From: Bacteroidota bacterium
GTDB lineage: Bacteria; Bacteroidota; Bacteroidia; Cytophagales; Cyclobacteriaceae
Reading direction: 5' to 3'
DNA length: 46,450 bases
Assembly: GCA_022567155.1 (NCBI GenBank)
Contig: JADFHN010000027.1
Span: 1-46,450 of the forward strand
Numbering within the stretch: the first letter of the stretch is position 1; each line of letters begins with the position of its first letter. This document shows, piece after piece, positions 35,323 to 44,303 of the stretch. A model generated the notes under the pieces. The model saw only the letters and a list, made by a program, of their open reading frames with translations, searched no databases and was not told the origin of the DNA. The translations under genes were made by a program, and so were the position numbers.

Positions 35323-36978
35323 ATGGAGCACTATCTTTCGCCCCTGGAATATCTGTACCGGTGGGAAGCAGAAATTCCGGATAAGGTTTATCTGCGTGAA
35401 CCCGTAAATGACCGGTACCATGAGCTTACCTGGAAAGAAACAGGCCAGGAAGTCCGCAAAATGGCTGGTTATCTGAAAAGTCTCAACCTGCCGGAGAAGA
35501 GCCGTATAGCCATATTATCCAAAAACTGTGCACATTGGGTAATCACTGACCTGGCTATAATGATGGCCGGCCACATTGCGGTTCCCCTGTATCCTAACCT
35601 TACGGCTGACACACTGGGTCAGATTATTACACACAGCGAAAGCGAACTCATATTTGTGGGTAAGCTCGACAACTATGAAGACATGAAAGCCGGTATCTCC
35701 GGTGATTTACCTTGTATTTCCTTTCCTTTTTACCCCAGGGAGGAGCACTTGCAATGGAATAACCTTGTATCGGAGGTAAAACCGGTAACCGAAAATTTAG
35801 TGATGGATCCTAACGATACGGCTACCATCATCTATACATCCGGAACAACAGGTATGCCCAAAGGTGTGATGCACCGGTTTTACAATTTTGCCTTCGTATC
35901 ACATTGGTTCCTGCAAAAGGACGGATTAAATATGCGTCCAGGCGAGCGGTTCTTTTCATACCTGCCGCTTTGCCATATTGCTGAAAAAATCCTGGTGCAA
36001 ATGGGCAGCCTTAGTGTGGGAGGGGTTATTTCCTTTGCGGAATCACTCAACACATTCTCGCGCAATATGCAGGATGCGGAGCTGACCGTATTCCTTGCCG
36101 TACCGCGTATATGGACTAAATTTGAACAGGCCATTCTTGCCAAAATACCATTGAAAAAGCTCCGGTTTTATCTTTCTGTACCCGTACTTTCAGGCATCAT
36201 AAAACGAAAGATCAGTAAAAACCTCGGGCTGCAACATGCCAGGCACATATTTACAGGGGCGGCTCCGATACCTCCCACGCTTCTGGAGTTTTTTGCCAGG
36301 CTGGATATCCACATCCAGGAGGCCTATGCGATGACGGAAAACTGCTGTTATTCGCATGTAAACCGGAAAGATAATATAAAAATCGGTACTGTCGGACAGC
36401 CCTTCCCGCCATGTGAGGTGCAGATCAGCAAAGATGGAGAGATACTTATTAAACACGAAGCGATTATGACAGGGTATTTTAAAGAACCCGGCATCACGGC
36501 CGAAACCTTTACGGAAGATGGTTTTCTCCGCACCGGAGATGAAGGTAGTATCGATGAGGAAGGATTTTTAAAAATAACCGGGCGGGTGAAAGATCTTTTC
36601 AAGTCCAGCAAAGGAAAATATATTGCTCCGGCACCCATTGAATTAATACTGTTGGAAAACGATGATTTCGATCAGGTATGTGTGGTAGGCAACGGCATCC
36701 CCCAGCCGATTGCACTGGCTGTGCTTACACCAGATAAGGCCAGAAAATCTGAAGCAGAACTCAGTGATTCCCTGAATAAAACGTTAAAGTCTGTAAACCA
36801 GCGGCTTGATCACCATGAAATGCTGGCTAAACTCGTGATTTTACGCGAAGAATGGAATATCGAAAACGGACTTCTTACACCTACCCTGAAAGTGAAGCGA
36901 AAAATGATAGATCAGAAGTATTCATCGCATTACGAATCGTGGTCTGAAAAAGAAGGAGGTAAGGTTACCTGGGTCTGA
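35323..36978 (+). CDS. AMP-dependent acyl-CoA synthetase (long-chain type)
   Basis: This 551-residue cytoplasmic or membrane-associated ligase activates a fatty acid with ATP to an acyl-AMP and transfers it to CoA. The P-loop motif IIYTSGTTGMPKG is at about residue 169-181. The FLRTGDEGSIDEEGFLKITGR motif and the GKYIAPAPIE signature of long-chain acyl-CoA synthetases lie in the C-terminal third. The closing TLKVKRKMIDQKY is typical of the LACS group. It stands alone, followed by a run of hairpins. Confidence 0.92.
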   Translation: MEHYLSPLEYLYRWEAEIPDKVYLREPVNDRYHELTWKETGQEVRKMAGYLKSLNLPEKSRIAILSKNCAHWVITDLAIMMAGHIAVPLYPNLTADTLGQIITHSESELIFVGKLDNYEDMKAGISGDLPCISFPFYPREEHLQWNNLVSEVKPVTENLVMDPNDTATIIYTSGTTGMPKGVMHRFYNFAFVSHWFLQKDGLNMRPGERFFSYLPLCHIAEKILVQMGSLSVGGVISFAESLNTFSRNMQDAELTVFLAVPRIWTKFEQAILAKIPLKKLRFYLSVPVLSGIIKRKISKNLGLQHARHIFTGAAPIPPTLLEFFARLDIHIQEAYAMTENCCYSHVNRKDNIKIGTVGQPFPPCEVQISKDGEILIKHEAIMTGYFKEPGITAETFTEDGFLRTGDEGSIDEEGFLKITGRVKDLFKSSKGKYIAPAPIELILLENDDFDQVCVVGNGIPQPIALAVLTPDKARKSEAELSDSLNKTLKSVNQRLDHHEMLAKLVILREEWNIENGLLTPTLKVKRKMIDQKYSSHYESWSEKEGGKVTWV

Positions 36979-36980
36979 CT

Positions 36981-37140
36981 ATTCAACCCAAAAAGTTCAT
37001 TACAACTTTTTGCACGAAGTGCTGGCGATCCCGCCAAGGCGGGATGCTTGGGTTAACCCAGATGAAGTCATTGTTTATCAATGACTTTCGTCTGCCCATA
37101 GGGCAAAATTGTCAATCCTATTGACAATTTTGGGTTCAAT
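36981..37140. repeat. multi-hairpin element with flanking inverted repeat
   Basis: Six perfect stems lie end to end: CAAAAAGTT/AACTTTTTG (36989-37012), ATCCCGCC/GGCGGGAT (37028-37045), TGGGTTAACCCA (37049-37060), AAGTCATTG/CAATGACTT (37065-37087), TGCCC/GGGCA (37093-37105) and a 13-bp stem with a 3-base loop (37104-37132). The ends, 36981-36993 and 37128-37140, form a 12-of-13 inverted repeat (ATTCAACCCAAAA against TTTTGGGTTCAAT). It lies directly after the acyl-CoA synthetase stop. It is non-coding and could be a mobile MITE-like repeat, an RNA, or a complex terminator. Confidence 0.65.
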
Positions 37141-37169
37141 TCATTTTACACACTTTTTTCTTACATCAA

Positions 37170-37352
37170 ATGAAATCTGTCATCAAACTCGAAGAAGCAA
37201 CCATGTTTGCTGCGTCCTTGCTTGCTCTATACGTATATGGCTATCCATGGTGGGTTTATTTATTATTGTTGATTGGGCCTGACATAAGCATGTTTGTTTA
37301 TTTTTTTGGTCCTGTCTCAAGTGGGGTTTTTTCTGACTTCGCCACCTTTTGA
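37170..37352 (+). pseudogene. truncated DUF4260 membrane protein
   Basis: The first ~48 residues (MKSVIKLEEATMFAASL, then PWWVYLLLLIGPDISMFVYF) match the start of DUF4260 proteins, small membrane proteins of about 115-130 residues with unknown function. After FGP the sequence runs into unrelated DNA containing the left inverted repeat of an IS relic and stops at 60 codons. The second half of the domain is not found further right. It is most likely a gene cut by insertion and deletion. Confidence 0.6.
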
Positions 37353-37680
37353 GAGTAAATGTTGAAATATAGCGAATATAGGGTGTTTTTTTATTTTTAG
37401 AAATGTAGTACCTAACAGTTCTAAAAAATCGGTACAGATCGTAGAATCTTTTCGTGAAGGCAATAAAATTAAAACATATCGATAACAATAACCGATACGG
37501 CATCCCCTCAAAGAAGACTACACAGGCAGAGAAACTATATCAGATTATGGGCCTTAAGCTTTCCGATATCCCATTCCAAATCAGTTAAATCAAAATTGTA
37601 GTGCTTAATAAAAAACATAACAAATTGAATATCAGATATTTAATCTTTTTTAAAGGCGAAGTCGGAAAAAATGCTGGAAT
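37318..37680 (+). mobile_element. internally deleted insertion sequence relic
   Basis: A 17-bp terminal inverted repeat is visible: TTTTTTCTGACTTCGCC at 37327-37343 and its near-perfect complement at 37655-37671 (one mismatch). Between them lie two decayed coding pieces in different frames: FRNVVPNSSKKSVQIVES, resembling the start of IS1634/IS4-type transposases, and KKTTQAEKLYQIMGLKLSD ending in a stop, which looks like a transposase C-terminus. The catalytic middle is missing, so the element cannot move by itself. The outer boundaries and target duplication are unclear; the rest to 37731 is unremarkable. Confidence 0.55.
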
Positions 37681-37731
37681 TAATTATCTGCTCACGTAAG
37701 GGATTCGGGGTCTCAACTGTGGGTCCACTTT

Positions 37732-38727
37732 TTACTGGCAGAACCTGCTCACATAGTTCGCTGCCAGATGGTCGCCCAGGCTTCTTGCAACTTTAAAGTC
37801 CTGGCAGGCTTCATAAGTATTTTCCAGCTGAATTAAAGCAGATCCCCTGAAAAGATAGGCCCGTTGCAGCGATTTATTCAAAGGATGATTTGGAGGAATA
37901 TTACCAGGAAGCAGGGTGAATTTTCTGTATATTGTATTGATAGTCAATGAGAAATCCTCTACCGCCTCTTCGTATCTACCCATGTTGAACTTTGAATGGC
38001 CACGTTTCTGCAGGTAATCCTCATTTAGAGGGTCATACAATAGGCCTTTCGTAAAATCATATACAGCACTTTCATAGTCTTCAATAACCAGACTTACAAG
38101 CCCCCGGTCATGATAATACCCGGCATTGGTTGAGTCGAGCACAATTGCTCGGGAGAAATCAAGGATTGCATCAAGGCGTTCGCCTGCCCCATATTTATAA
38201 TGACCCCTGAGATTATAATAAGCAGCGTTACCCGGATCCAGTAATATTGCTTTATCGGTGTTTTCGATAGCCAATTGGGTGTCCGGAAATCCAGTCAATG
38301 CATTATCGGTTTTTGAAAGGTAGTAGGCATATTGAATATAATACGGAGCATAATCTGGCTTGATTGCAAGAGCTGATATCATGTCTTTCAACGAATAATC
38401 GCGGTGGTCGCCTACTTCATACCTGAGTTTGGCACGCTCGAGGTATGCCTTGTCCGAATTCGGATTATAGCGTATAGCCACATCATAGCTTGAAATAGCC
38501 TTGCGTTTTTCACTTCGGGCAATATAGACTTTTGCTTCAAGTAAATAGATGTTTGCATCAGCAGGGCTCAACCTTGCTGCGCTGTCAAGATGTACGAGCG
38601 CATTTCTATAGTTACCGGTCTCATATTCATCCTCAGCAAGATGTATAAAATGCAACTCTTTTTCCTGGCAGAATGATAAGCAAGGAAGATATAAAAGAAT
38701 TAATGCTAAAAAATGTTTCTTATCCAA
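37732..38727 (-). CDS. exported TPR-repeat protein
   Basis: The 331-residue protein has an N-terminal signal peptide (about 1-21, core LALILLYLPCLSF) and about seven tetratricopeptide repeats over 25-320, with repeat blocks such as AISSYDVAIRYNPNSDKAYLERA and AILDFSRAIVLDSTNAGYYHDRG. TPR arrays bind other proteins; this one would do so in the periplasm or at the outer membrane. No enzymatic domain is seen. Its stop lies about 60 bases beyond the right end of the IS relic. It is divergent from rmuC. Confidence 0.85.
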   Translation of the reverse strand: MDKKHFLALILLYLPCLSFCQEKELHFIHLAEDEYETGNYRNALVHLDSAARLSPADANIYLLEAKVYIARSEKRKAISSYDVAIRYNPNSDKAYLERAKLRYEVGDHRDYSLKDMISALAIKPDYAPYYIQYAYYLSKTDNALTGFPDTQLAIENTDKAILLDPGNAAYYNLRGHYKYGAGERLDAILDFSRAIVLDSTNAGYYHDRGLVSLVIEDYESAVYDFTKGLLYDPLNEDYLQKRGHSKFNMGRYEEAVEDFSLTINTIYRKFTLLPGNIPPNHPLNKSLQRAYLFRGSALIQLENTYEACQDFKVARSLGDHLAANYVSRFCQ

Positions 38728-38839
38728 GAATATAATAATTTTTTAACCTGCCAAATTACAAGCGAATACTATTATTTTCGTTCTATATTTTAATAACTTG
38801 GCTCTGGAAGAAATATTTGATGAAAGATAAACGTTTTTA

Positions 38840-40153
38840 ATGGAAATTTTAATTCTGTTGGGTGGTGTAGTCATAGGTGGGTTGGTAATCTGGCTCATTG
38901 CATACTATAAATTTAAAAGCGAGGCGCGTGCAAGTGAAACGGATATAGTTGTTTACGAAAAGCAATTAGCAAGCCTGAAACATGAGTTGGAAAATAAGGA
39001 GAATGACTTAAAAACAGAACGTGATAAAGTGCTTGCACTCAACAGCGAACTTGGGCGTAGCCAATCTGATTTCCGCCACATGGAGCAGCGCCTTGCCGAG
39101 CAGAAAAAGGAGATAGAGAACATTCAGGAAAAATTTTACAATGAATTTAAAAACCTGGCTAATCAGATTTTTGAAGAAAAATCAAAGAAATTCACCAGTC
39201 AAAATAAAGAAAGCCTTGAATTATTGCTCAAGCCTCTGGGGCAGAAAATAACTGAATTTGAAAAAAAGGTGGAGCGCAGTAACCAGGCGAGCCTCGAATG
39301 GAATGTAAAGCTGCGTGAACAAATTTCAGGACTGAAGGAAATGAATCTTCTGATCACTAAGGAAGCCGAAAACTTGACCAAAGCCCTTAAAGGCGATTCT
39401 AAAATCATGGGCACCTGGGGTGAAGTTATTCTGGAGAGCATCCTTGAGAAATCCGGACTTCAAAAAGGAAGGGAATATTTCATACAGGAAAGTTATAATA
39501 CCAGTGAGGGGAAGCGGCTACAGCCCGATGTTGTCGTAAAACTGCCTGATGATAAAAATATTATTGTCGATTCAAAACTGTCGTTAGTGGGATATGAAAA
39601 ATACGTGAATGAATCTGAAAATAAGGAAAACCGGGAATCATATCTGCGCAGTCATATTCAATCAATACGCAATCACCTGAAGAGCCTCGATACCAAATCG
39701 TATCAGAAGCTTTATCAGATTGAAGGACTGGACTTTGTTTTAATGTTTATCCCAATCGAGCCTGCTTTTTCTCTGGCGATACAGCATGAACCGTCGCTGT
39801 TTAACGAAGCGTACGATAAAAATATCGTAATTGTGAGTCCTGCCACCTTGATTGCCACATTGCGAACCATTGCCAGTATATGGAAAAATGAGTATCAGAA
39901 TAGAAATACACTCGAGATCGCACGTCAGGGAGGAGATTTATATGATAAATTTGTAACTTTTATGGAAGATCTGAAACTGGTGGGCAAACATATTGAAATA
40001 ACGCGAAAAGTATATGTTGATGCCATGAAAAAGCTTGTTGAAGGCAAAGGAAACCTGGTTTCAAGAGCCGAGCGAATTAAAGAACTTGGTGCTAAAACCA
40101 GTAAAATGATGGACCGTAAATTGATTGAAAGGGCAAAGGAAAAGGAAAATTAA
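38840..40153 (+). CDS. rmuC: DNA recombination protein RmuC
   Basis: This 437-residue protein has an N-terminal membrane helix (3-23, ILILLGGVVIGGLVIWLI), a long coiled coil (about 28-110) and the RmuC nuclease-like domain (about 125-410). Conserved elements are KGDSKIMGTWGEVILESILEKSGL, VVKLPDDKNIIVDSKLSL and FVLMFIPIEPAFSLA by parts. RmuC limits inversions at short inverted repeats and is related to restriction-type nucleases. The next gene starts on the base after its stop. Confidence 0.93.
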   Translation: MEILILLGGVVIGGLVIWLIAYYKFKSEARASETDIVVYEKQLASLKHELENKENDLKTERDKVLALNSELGRSQSDFRHMEQRLAEQKKEIENIQEKFYNEFKNLANQIFEEKSKKFTSQNKESLELLLKPLGQKITEFEKKVERSNQASLEWNVKLREQISGLKEMNLLITKEAENLTKALKGDSKIMGTWGEVILESILEKSGLQKGREYFIQESYNTSEGKRLQPDVVVKLPDDKNIIVDSKLSLVGYEKYVNESENKENRESYLRSHIQSIRNHLKSLDTKSYQKLYQIEGLDFVLMFIPIEPAFSLAIQHEPSLFNEAYDKNIVIVSPATLIATLRTIASIWKNEYQNRNTLEIARQGGDLYDKFVTFMEDLKLVGKHIEITRKVYVDAMKKLVEGKGNLVSRAERIKELGAKTSKMMDRKLIERAKEKEN

Positions 40154-40528
40154 ATGGAGATAACACCTGAAAACAAACTCAAAAACCTGATTGTGGTAGG
40201 CGATAGGGTTCTGATCAGACCTAAAAAAGTGGATGATAAAACTGCAAGTGGGTTGTACCTGCCACCCGGAGTTCGGGAAAAAGAAAAAATACAGAGCGGC
40301 TATGTGATCAAAACAGGACCAGGATATCCCCTGCCACTTCCTGCCGATGAAGATGAACTATGGAAAGGGCGGGATGAAGCAGTCAAGTATATTCCTTTGC
40401 AGGCGAGAGAAGGCGATCTGGCCATTTTTCTGCAGAAAGGCGCAGTGGAGGTTATGTATGAAGGTGATAAGTACTACATTGTGCCCCAGGCTTCCATACT
40501 TATGCTGGAGCGGGAAGAGGACCTGTAA
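40154..40528 (+). CDS. divergent GroES-like co-chaperonin family protein
   Basis: The 124-residue protein is of the GroES (cpn10) fold. It has VGDRVLIRPKKVDDKTASGLYLPPG near residues 16-40, covering the mobile-loop region, and the closing YYIVPQASILMLEREEDL. It is longer than GroES (about 95), with an insertion around GPGYPLPLPADEDELWKG, so it is probably a paralogue rather than the main GroES. No groEL gene is adjacent. It follows rmuC with zero spacing, indicating translational coupling. Confidence 0.82.
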   Translation: MEITPENKLKNLIVVGDRVLIRPKKVDDKTASGLYLPPGVREKEKIQSGYVIKTGPGYPLPLPADEDELWKGRDEAVKYIPLQAREGDLAIFLQKGAVEVMYEGDKYYIVPQASILMLEREEDL

Positions 40529-40950
40529 AGATCTTTTGGAAGCCGTAGCGATTTACCATAATTAAACGTAGTGGTTGCTGTTTTTGTGTTTTTATAAAAT
40601 CCTGACAATGCCAATACGCTTTGTATAATATCCTATAGAATATTAGTAATTAGTAACTTGTACGGATGCTTGCAAAATAATACATCACCAAAACAAACGC
40701 TAATGTCACAAAAAAGGTGATGTAAACATAAATTAGTAAATCTGTTATCATAGCTCTATCCTCCCGGTGTATTAATATCTTAATACCATTTTAAAAGTTG
40801 AGTGACCAATATCTTTTTAAAAAACCTGGTAATAAAATATCTATTTTATTCATTTCATTTGCACTACTGTATTGCCAAGATTGTGGGCTGAATATTCAAT
40901 TTTTACAATCTATTAAAATTTGTGTAATTTTATAATGATCAATTTAATCC
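40529..40950. other. 422-bp gap with one possible small gene
   Basis: The stretch is AT-rich. Apart from the small minus-strand frame at 40650-40751 no gene is supported. No tRNA or clear promoter pair was found. The region marks the change from housekeeping genes on the left to the more decayed region on the right. Confidence 0.5.
40650..40751 (-). CDS. possible 33-residue membrane microprotein
   Basis: An ATG at 40751 opens 33 codons (MITDLLIYVYITFFVTLAF, then VLVMYYFASIRTSY) ending in TAA. Residues 5-27 form one strong transmembrane helix, and the short tail carries an Arg. A GGGAGGA-like purine run lies about ten bases upstream of the start, which is unusual among the neighbours here. 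It resembles small single-helix membrane subunits such as those of transporters or oxidases, but no family can be named. Confidence 0.45.
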   Translation of the reverse strand: MITDLLIYVYITFFVTLAFVLVMYYFASIRTSY

Positions 40951-40971
40951 TTGTCTAAAACCCTCGAAGCC

Positions 40972-42429
40972 GTGAATAGATCCGTTTTCTCGATGCTGAT
41001 TACCTTTATAAGCGCTACAGCTTGCACCCAAGAAACAGGGTCTATTATTTCTGAACGTCCAGAGAATCAGGCCCACGAGCAAAGAGAAACAAGCTTTACG
41101 AATAAAGGCCAGTGGGCTAATTACGGTAATGACCCGGGTGGAATGCGATATTCCCCAATAGATCAAATCAATATTGATAACGTAACTCAACTCAATGTTG
41201 CCTGGACCTACCAATCCGGAGAATTAGAAACTTACGAAGGTACAGAGGTAGCATCAAAAGCGGCATTTGAAGCTACACCATTAATGATCGATGGAATTTT
41301 GTATTTCAGCACGCCTACCAATCGGGTTATTGCAGTTGATGCAGGTTCAGGACGAGAAAAATGGGTATATGACCCAAAAGTAAACCTTCAGCGCGAATAT
41401 TCCGAAATTACATCTCGGGGTGTATCCAAGTGGATCGATTATAATCTGCAACCAGCTGATAACGGCTATATGCGCATCCTAGTAGCAACTATTGACGGTC
41501 GATTAATTGCGCTGGATTCAAAATTCGGAAAACCAATTGCTTCATTCGGAATTAATGGAACAGTCGACTTGAAAAAGGATGTGGGAAGGATCCAGGTCAC
41601 CTCTCCTCCGGCGGTGATTGGAGATCTAATTATCACAGGTTCGACCATGGGTGACAATTGGAGATTTGATTTTCCTTCAGGAGTTGTGCGAGCTTATGAC
41701 GCCCGATCGGGTAAAAGGATGTGGAGTTGGGATCCAATCCCGCGAAAGTCTTCAGATCAGGGATTTGACACCTGGAAAGGGCCAAAAGCACAACAAACCG
41801 GAGCGGCAAATGCCTGGGCTCCTTTATCTGTGGATATCGAACGAGATCTGGTATTTGTCCCTACTACCTGCCCTAGTCCTGATTATTATGGAGGTGAAAG
41901 ATTAGGTGATAATCTCTTTGCTAATTCAATTGTCGCACTAAAGGCTTCAACCGGAGAAGTTCAATGGTATTTTCAAACAGTGCATCACGACATTTGGGAT
42001 TATGACAATCCGGCTCAACCATTATTGTTGGATATGGAAAAAGACGGGGAAAGCGTTCCCGCCGTCCTACTGGTCACAAAAATGGGTCACATTTTCGTTT
42101 TTAACAGAGAGAGTGGCGAGCATCTTTTCCCAATTGAAGAAAGAGAGGTTCCATCCTCTGATGTTCCCGGTGAACAAGCAGCACTAACCCAACCATTTCC
42201 ATCTGTTTTACCAGCTTTAGGCCTTCGAAAAGTAGACCTGGAAGATGGATGGGGCCTAACACCCGAACTTGAGCAAGTAGCTAAAGAACGTATCAGCAAA
42301 TATGTCAATGATGGAATTTATACACCACCAAGTTTTGAAGGAACCATTGTCACTCCAGGCAATGTAGGTGGCATGAACTGGAGTGGTGCTTCATATGATC
42401 CAAAAAGGAATATTATCCTTAAAACTTAA
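40972..42429 (+). CDS. PQQ-dependent dehydrogenase, C-terminally truncated
   Basis: This lipoprotein (485 residues) is of the quinoprotein alcohol/glucose dehydrogenase propeller family, which oxidises alcohols or sugars in the periplasm using PQQ. Visible blocks are WANYGNDPGGMRYSPIDQIN, AWTYQSGEL, TPLMIDGILYFSTPTNRVIA and FQTVHHDIWDYDNPAQP. I chose the GTG at 40972 because it yields a good lipoprotein signal (MNRSVFSMLITFISATAC); TTG 40951 and ATG 40993 are alternatives. Full-length relatives run about 600-700 residues. This one stops just after GGMNWSGASYDPKRN, so the last blades and any cytochrome domain are lost. Activity is doubtful. Confidence 0.75.
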   Translation: MNRSVFSMLITFISATACTQETGSIISERPENQAHEQRETSFTNKGQWANYGNDPGGMRYSPIDQINIDNVTQLNVAWTYQSGELETYEGTEVASKAAFEATPLMIDGILYFSTPTNRVIAVDAGSGREKWVYDPKVNLQREYSEITSRGVSKWIDYNLQPADNGYMRILVATIDGRLIALDSKFGKPIASFGINGTVDLKKDVGRIQVTSPPAVIGDLIITGSTMGDNWRFDFPSGVVRAYDARSGKRMWSWDPIPRKSSDQGFDTWKGPKAQQTGAANAWAPLSVDIERDLVFVPTTCPSPDYYGGERLGDNLFANSIVALKASTGEVQWYFQTVHHDIWDYDNPAQPLLLDMEKDGESVPAVLLVTKMGHIFVFNRESGEHLFPIEEREVPSSDVPGEQAALTQPFPSVLPALGLRKVDLEDGWGLTPELEQVAKERISKYVNDGIYTPPSFEGTIVTPGNVGGMNWSGASYDPKRNIILKT

Positions 42430-42441
42430 TTGAACAAGGTC

Positions 42442-43722
42442 ATGAGGAATTTAAATAAAAAAGTAGCTATAATCGGAGGCGCTCGCATCCCGTTTACTAA
42501 ATCATTTGGGCATTATTCCAGAGTTTCTAATTCAGATTTGCTAACCGCGGCGCTAAACGCATTAGTTAAGAAATACGGATTGGAGGGCAAAAAAATAGAT
42601 GAAGTGGTCTTAGGGACATTGTTTCATTACCCCAACGCATGGAATTGGGCACGAGAAATTGTGCAAAGCACTGCTTTGGATCCTCATACGCCAGCACTAT
42701 TCCATGCACGCGCTTGTGGTACGAGTTTGGATAGCGTCAATACTATTGCACTGAAAATCGCAATCGGTCAAATTGAAAGCGGTATTGCTGGCGGCAGCGA
42801 TACAAACAGTGATATGCCATTGTCGTTGAATCGAACTTTAGCCCAGAAATTGGCAAAACTTCAGCAAGCAAAAACCATGAATGAAAAGGTCAAAGGCCTC
42901 TTGAGAATAAGCCCATTTCAGTTTTTCAATTTGCAGGTCCCTGATGTTCGTGAGCCGAGAACAAAACTGAATATGGGGGAGCATACCGAGCTTACAGTTA
43001 AAAAGTGGGGCATCACGCGAGAAGAACAGGACGAGTTAGCCTATCAAAGCCATATACGAGCTGAAAAAGCCTATCAGGATGGGTTTTATAATGATCTTGT
43101 TTTTCCTTTTAAGGGATTGATTAAGGATAGCATCGTCAGGCCAAATACAACGTTTGAAAAGTTAGCCAAACTCAAACCTGCTTTTGATAAAAGCACCTCA
43201 GGAAGCTTAACTGCAGGTAACAGTTCAGCTTTTACTGACGGAGCTACAAGCGTATTTTTAACCTCCGAAGATTATGCCCGAAGAAATAATCTGGAGATTG
43301 AATCATACTACATTGATGGTCAGAGCGCCGCTTTTGATTATGTAGGGGGCGAAGATTTGTTGTTGGCACCAACTGTAGCAGTTTCAGAACTGTTAAAAAG
43401 AAACGATCTTTCCCTGCAAGATTTTGACTTTTATGAAATTCATGAAGCTTTCACAGGGCAATTACTTGCTACTCTAAAAGCTTGGGAAAGTAATGAGTTT
43501 GCGAAAGATGTACTGGCGAGAGACATGGCTTTGGGAAGAATCGACCGGGGAAAATTGAACACCAGGGGAGGGAGTGTTGCAATTGGGCATCCTTTTGCAG
43601 CCACCGGCACAAGAATATTAGCCGGTGCTTCTAAAATATTAAAAGAAAATGGAGGCGGCAGGTGTCTGATATCTATTTGTACCGGAGGCGGAATGGGAAC
43701 AGTCGCAATTATTGAAGCTTAA
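42442..43722 (+). CDS. acetyl-CoA C-acyltransferase (thiolase, FadI-like)
   Basis: This 426-residue thiolase cleaves 3-ketoacyl-CoA with CoA in fatty-acid beta-oxidation, or runs in reverse for synthesis. The catalytic residues can be seen: Cys92 (ARACGTS), His334 (YEIHEAF), His383 (AIGHPFAATG) and Cys413 (CTGGGMG). The size and the insert around residues 140-180 fit the FadI/trifunctional-beta type. I chose the ATG at 42442; a TTG at 42430 directly after the PQQ dehydrogenase stop is the longer option. No FadJ partner gene is adjacent. OsmC follows after 44 bases. Confidence 0.92.
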   Translation: MRNLNKKVAIIGGARIPFTKSFGHYSRVSNSDLLTAALNALVKKYGLEGKKIDEVVLGTLFHYPNAWNWAREIVQSTALDPHTPALFHARACGTSLDSVNTIALKIAIGQIESGIAGGSDTNSDMPLSLNRTLAQKLAKLQQAKTMNEKVKGLLRISPFQFFNLQVPDVREPRTKLNMGEHTELTVKKWGITREEQDELAYQSHIRAEKAYQDGFYNDLVFPFKGLIKDSIVRPNTTFEKLAKLKPAFDKSTSGSLTAGNSSAFTDGATSVFLTSEDYARRNNLEIESYYIDGQSAAFDYVGGEDLLLAPTVAVSELLKRNDLSLQDFDFYEIHEAFTGQLLATLKAWESNEFAKDVLARDMALGRIDRGKLNTRGGSVAIGHPFAATGTRILAGASKILKENGGGRCLISICTGGGMGTVAIIEA

Positions 43723-43766
43723 TTAAATTAGTAACTATATTCAGAAAATTATTAAACCTAAATAAA

Positions 43767-44189
43767 ATGACTCAAGTAATTGCTAAAATAGACCGGGCTA
43801 AATACAAAACATTGGTTGGTGCCGGGAATCATGAATTAATAGCTGATGAACCAGTGCCTTTGGGGCAGGATCTTGGCCCCAATCCCTATGATTTTCTGTT
43901 GATAGCCTTGGGTGCTTGTGTAGCAATGACCCTTAGGATGTACGCTGATCACAAAGGATGGGACTTGGAGGAGGTCGAAGTACACCTCAAGCAATCACGT
44001 GTATACGCTAAAGACTGTGAAGATTGTGAATCACAAAATGGGTATGTTCACGTCATTGAAAAAAAATTAAAATTTATTGGTGATTTAACGGAAGAACAGA
44101 CACAAAGACTATTAGAAATTTCCGATAAATGTCCGGTGAATAAAACCTTGACTAGTGAAATCAAAATCACAACAAAAACATTAGTCTAA
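43767..44189 (+). CDS. OsmC family peroxiredoxin-like protein
   Basis: The 140-residue protein belongs to the OsmC/Ohr superfamily, which reduces organic hydroperoxides using two cysteines. The expected pair is present: Cys in LIALGACVAMTLRMY (near residue 52) and Cys in SDKCPVNKTL (near 127). An extra CEDCES motif near residues 74-79 is not part of the usual core and could bind metal or form an extra disulfide. It follows the thiolase gene closely and is probably cotranscribed. Confidence 0.88.
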   Translation: MTQVIAKIDRAKYKTLVGAGNHELIADEPVPLGQDLGPNPYDFLLIALGACVAMTLRMYADHKGWDLEEVEVHLKQSRVYAKDCEDCESQNGYVHVIEKKLKFIGDLTEEQTQRLLEISDKCPVNKTLTSEIKITTKTLV

Positions 44190-44303
44190 TTTCACGAGCG
44201 CAGTATTACGATCCTCAAATATCAATATTACATTTACCTCCTGAGGAAACCCAATCATACTAAGATTTTCAATCCGTAGCGAACGCAGAAAAGTTCTTAA
44301 ATT

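Noticed and set aside
36981-37140. CRISPR array or integron attC array
   Set aside because: The stems differ from each other in sequence, there is no direct repeat with regular spacers, and no cas or integrase gene is present.
37170-37352. Functional 60-residue membrane protein
   Set aside because: Only the first half of DUF4260 is present, and the tail comes from the adjoining IS relic.
40529-40950. tRNA or riboswitch in the AT-rich gap
   Set aside because: No cloverleaf with a T-loop and acceptor pair, and no known riboswitch core, could be found by eye.
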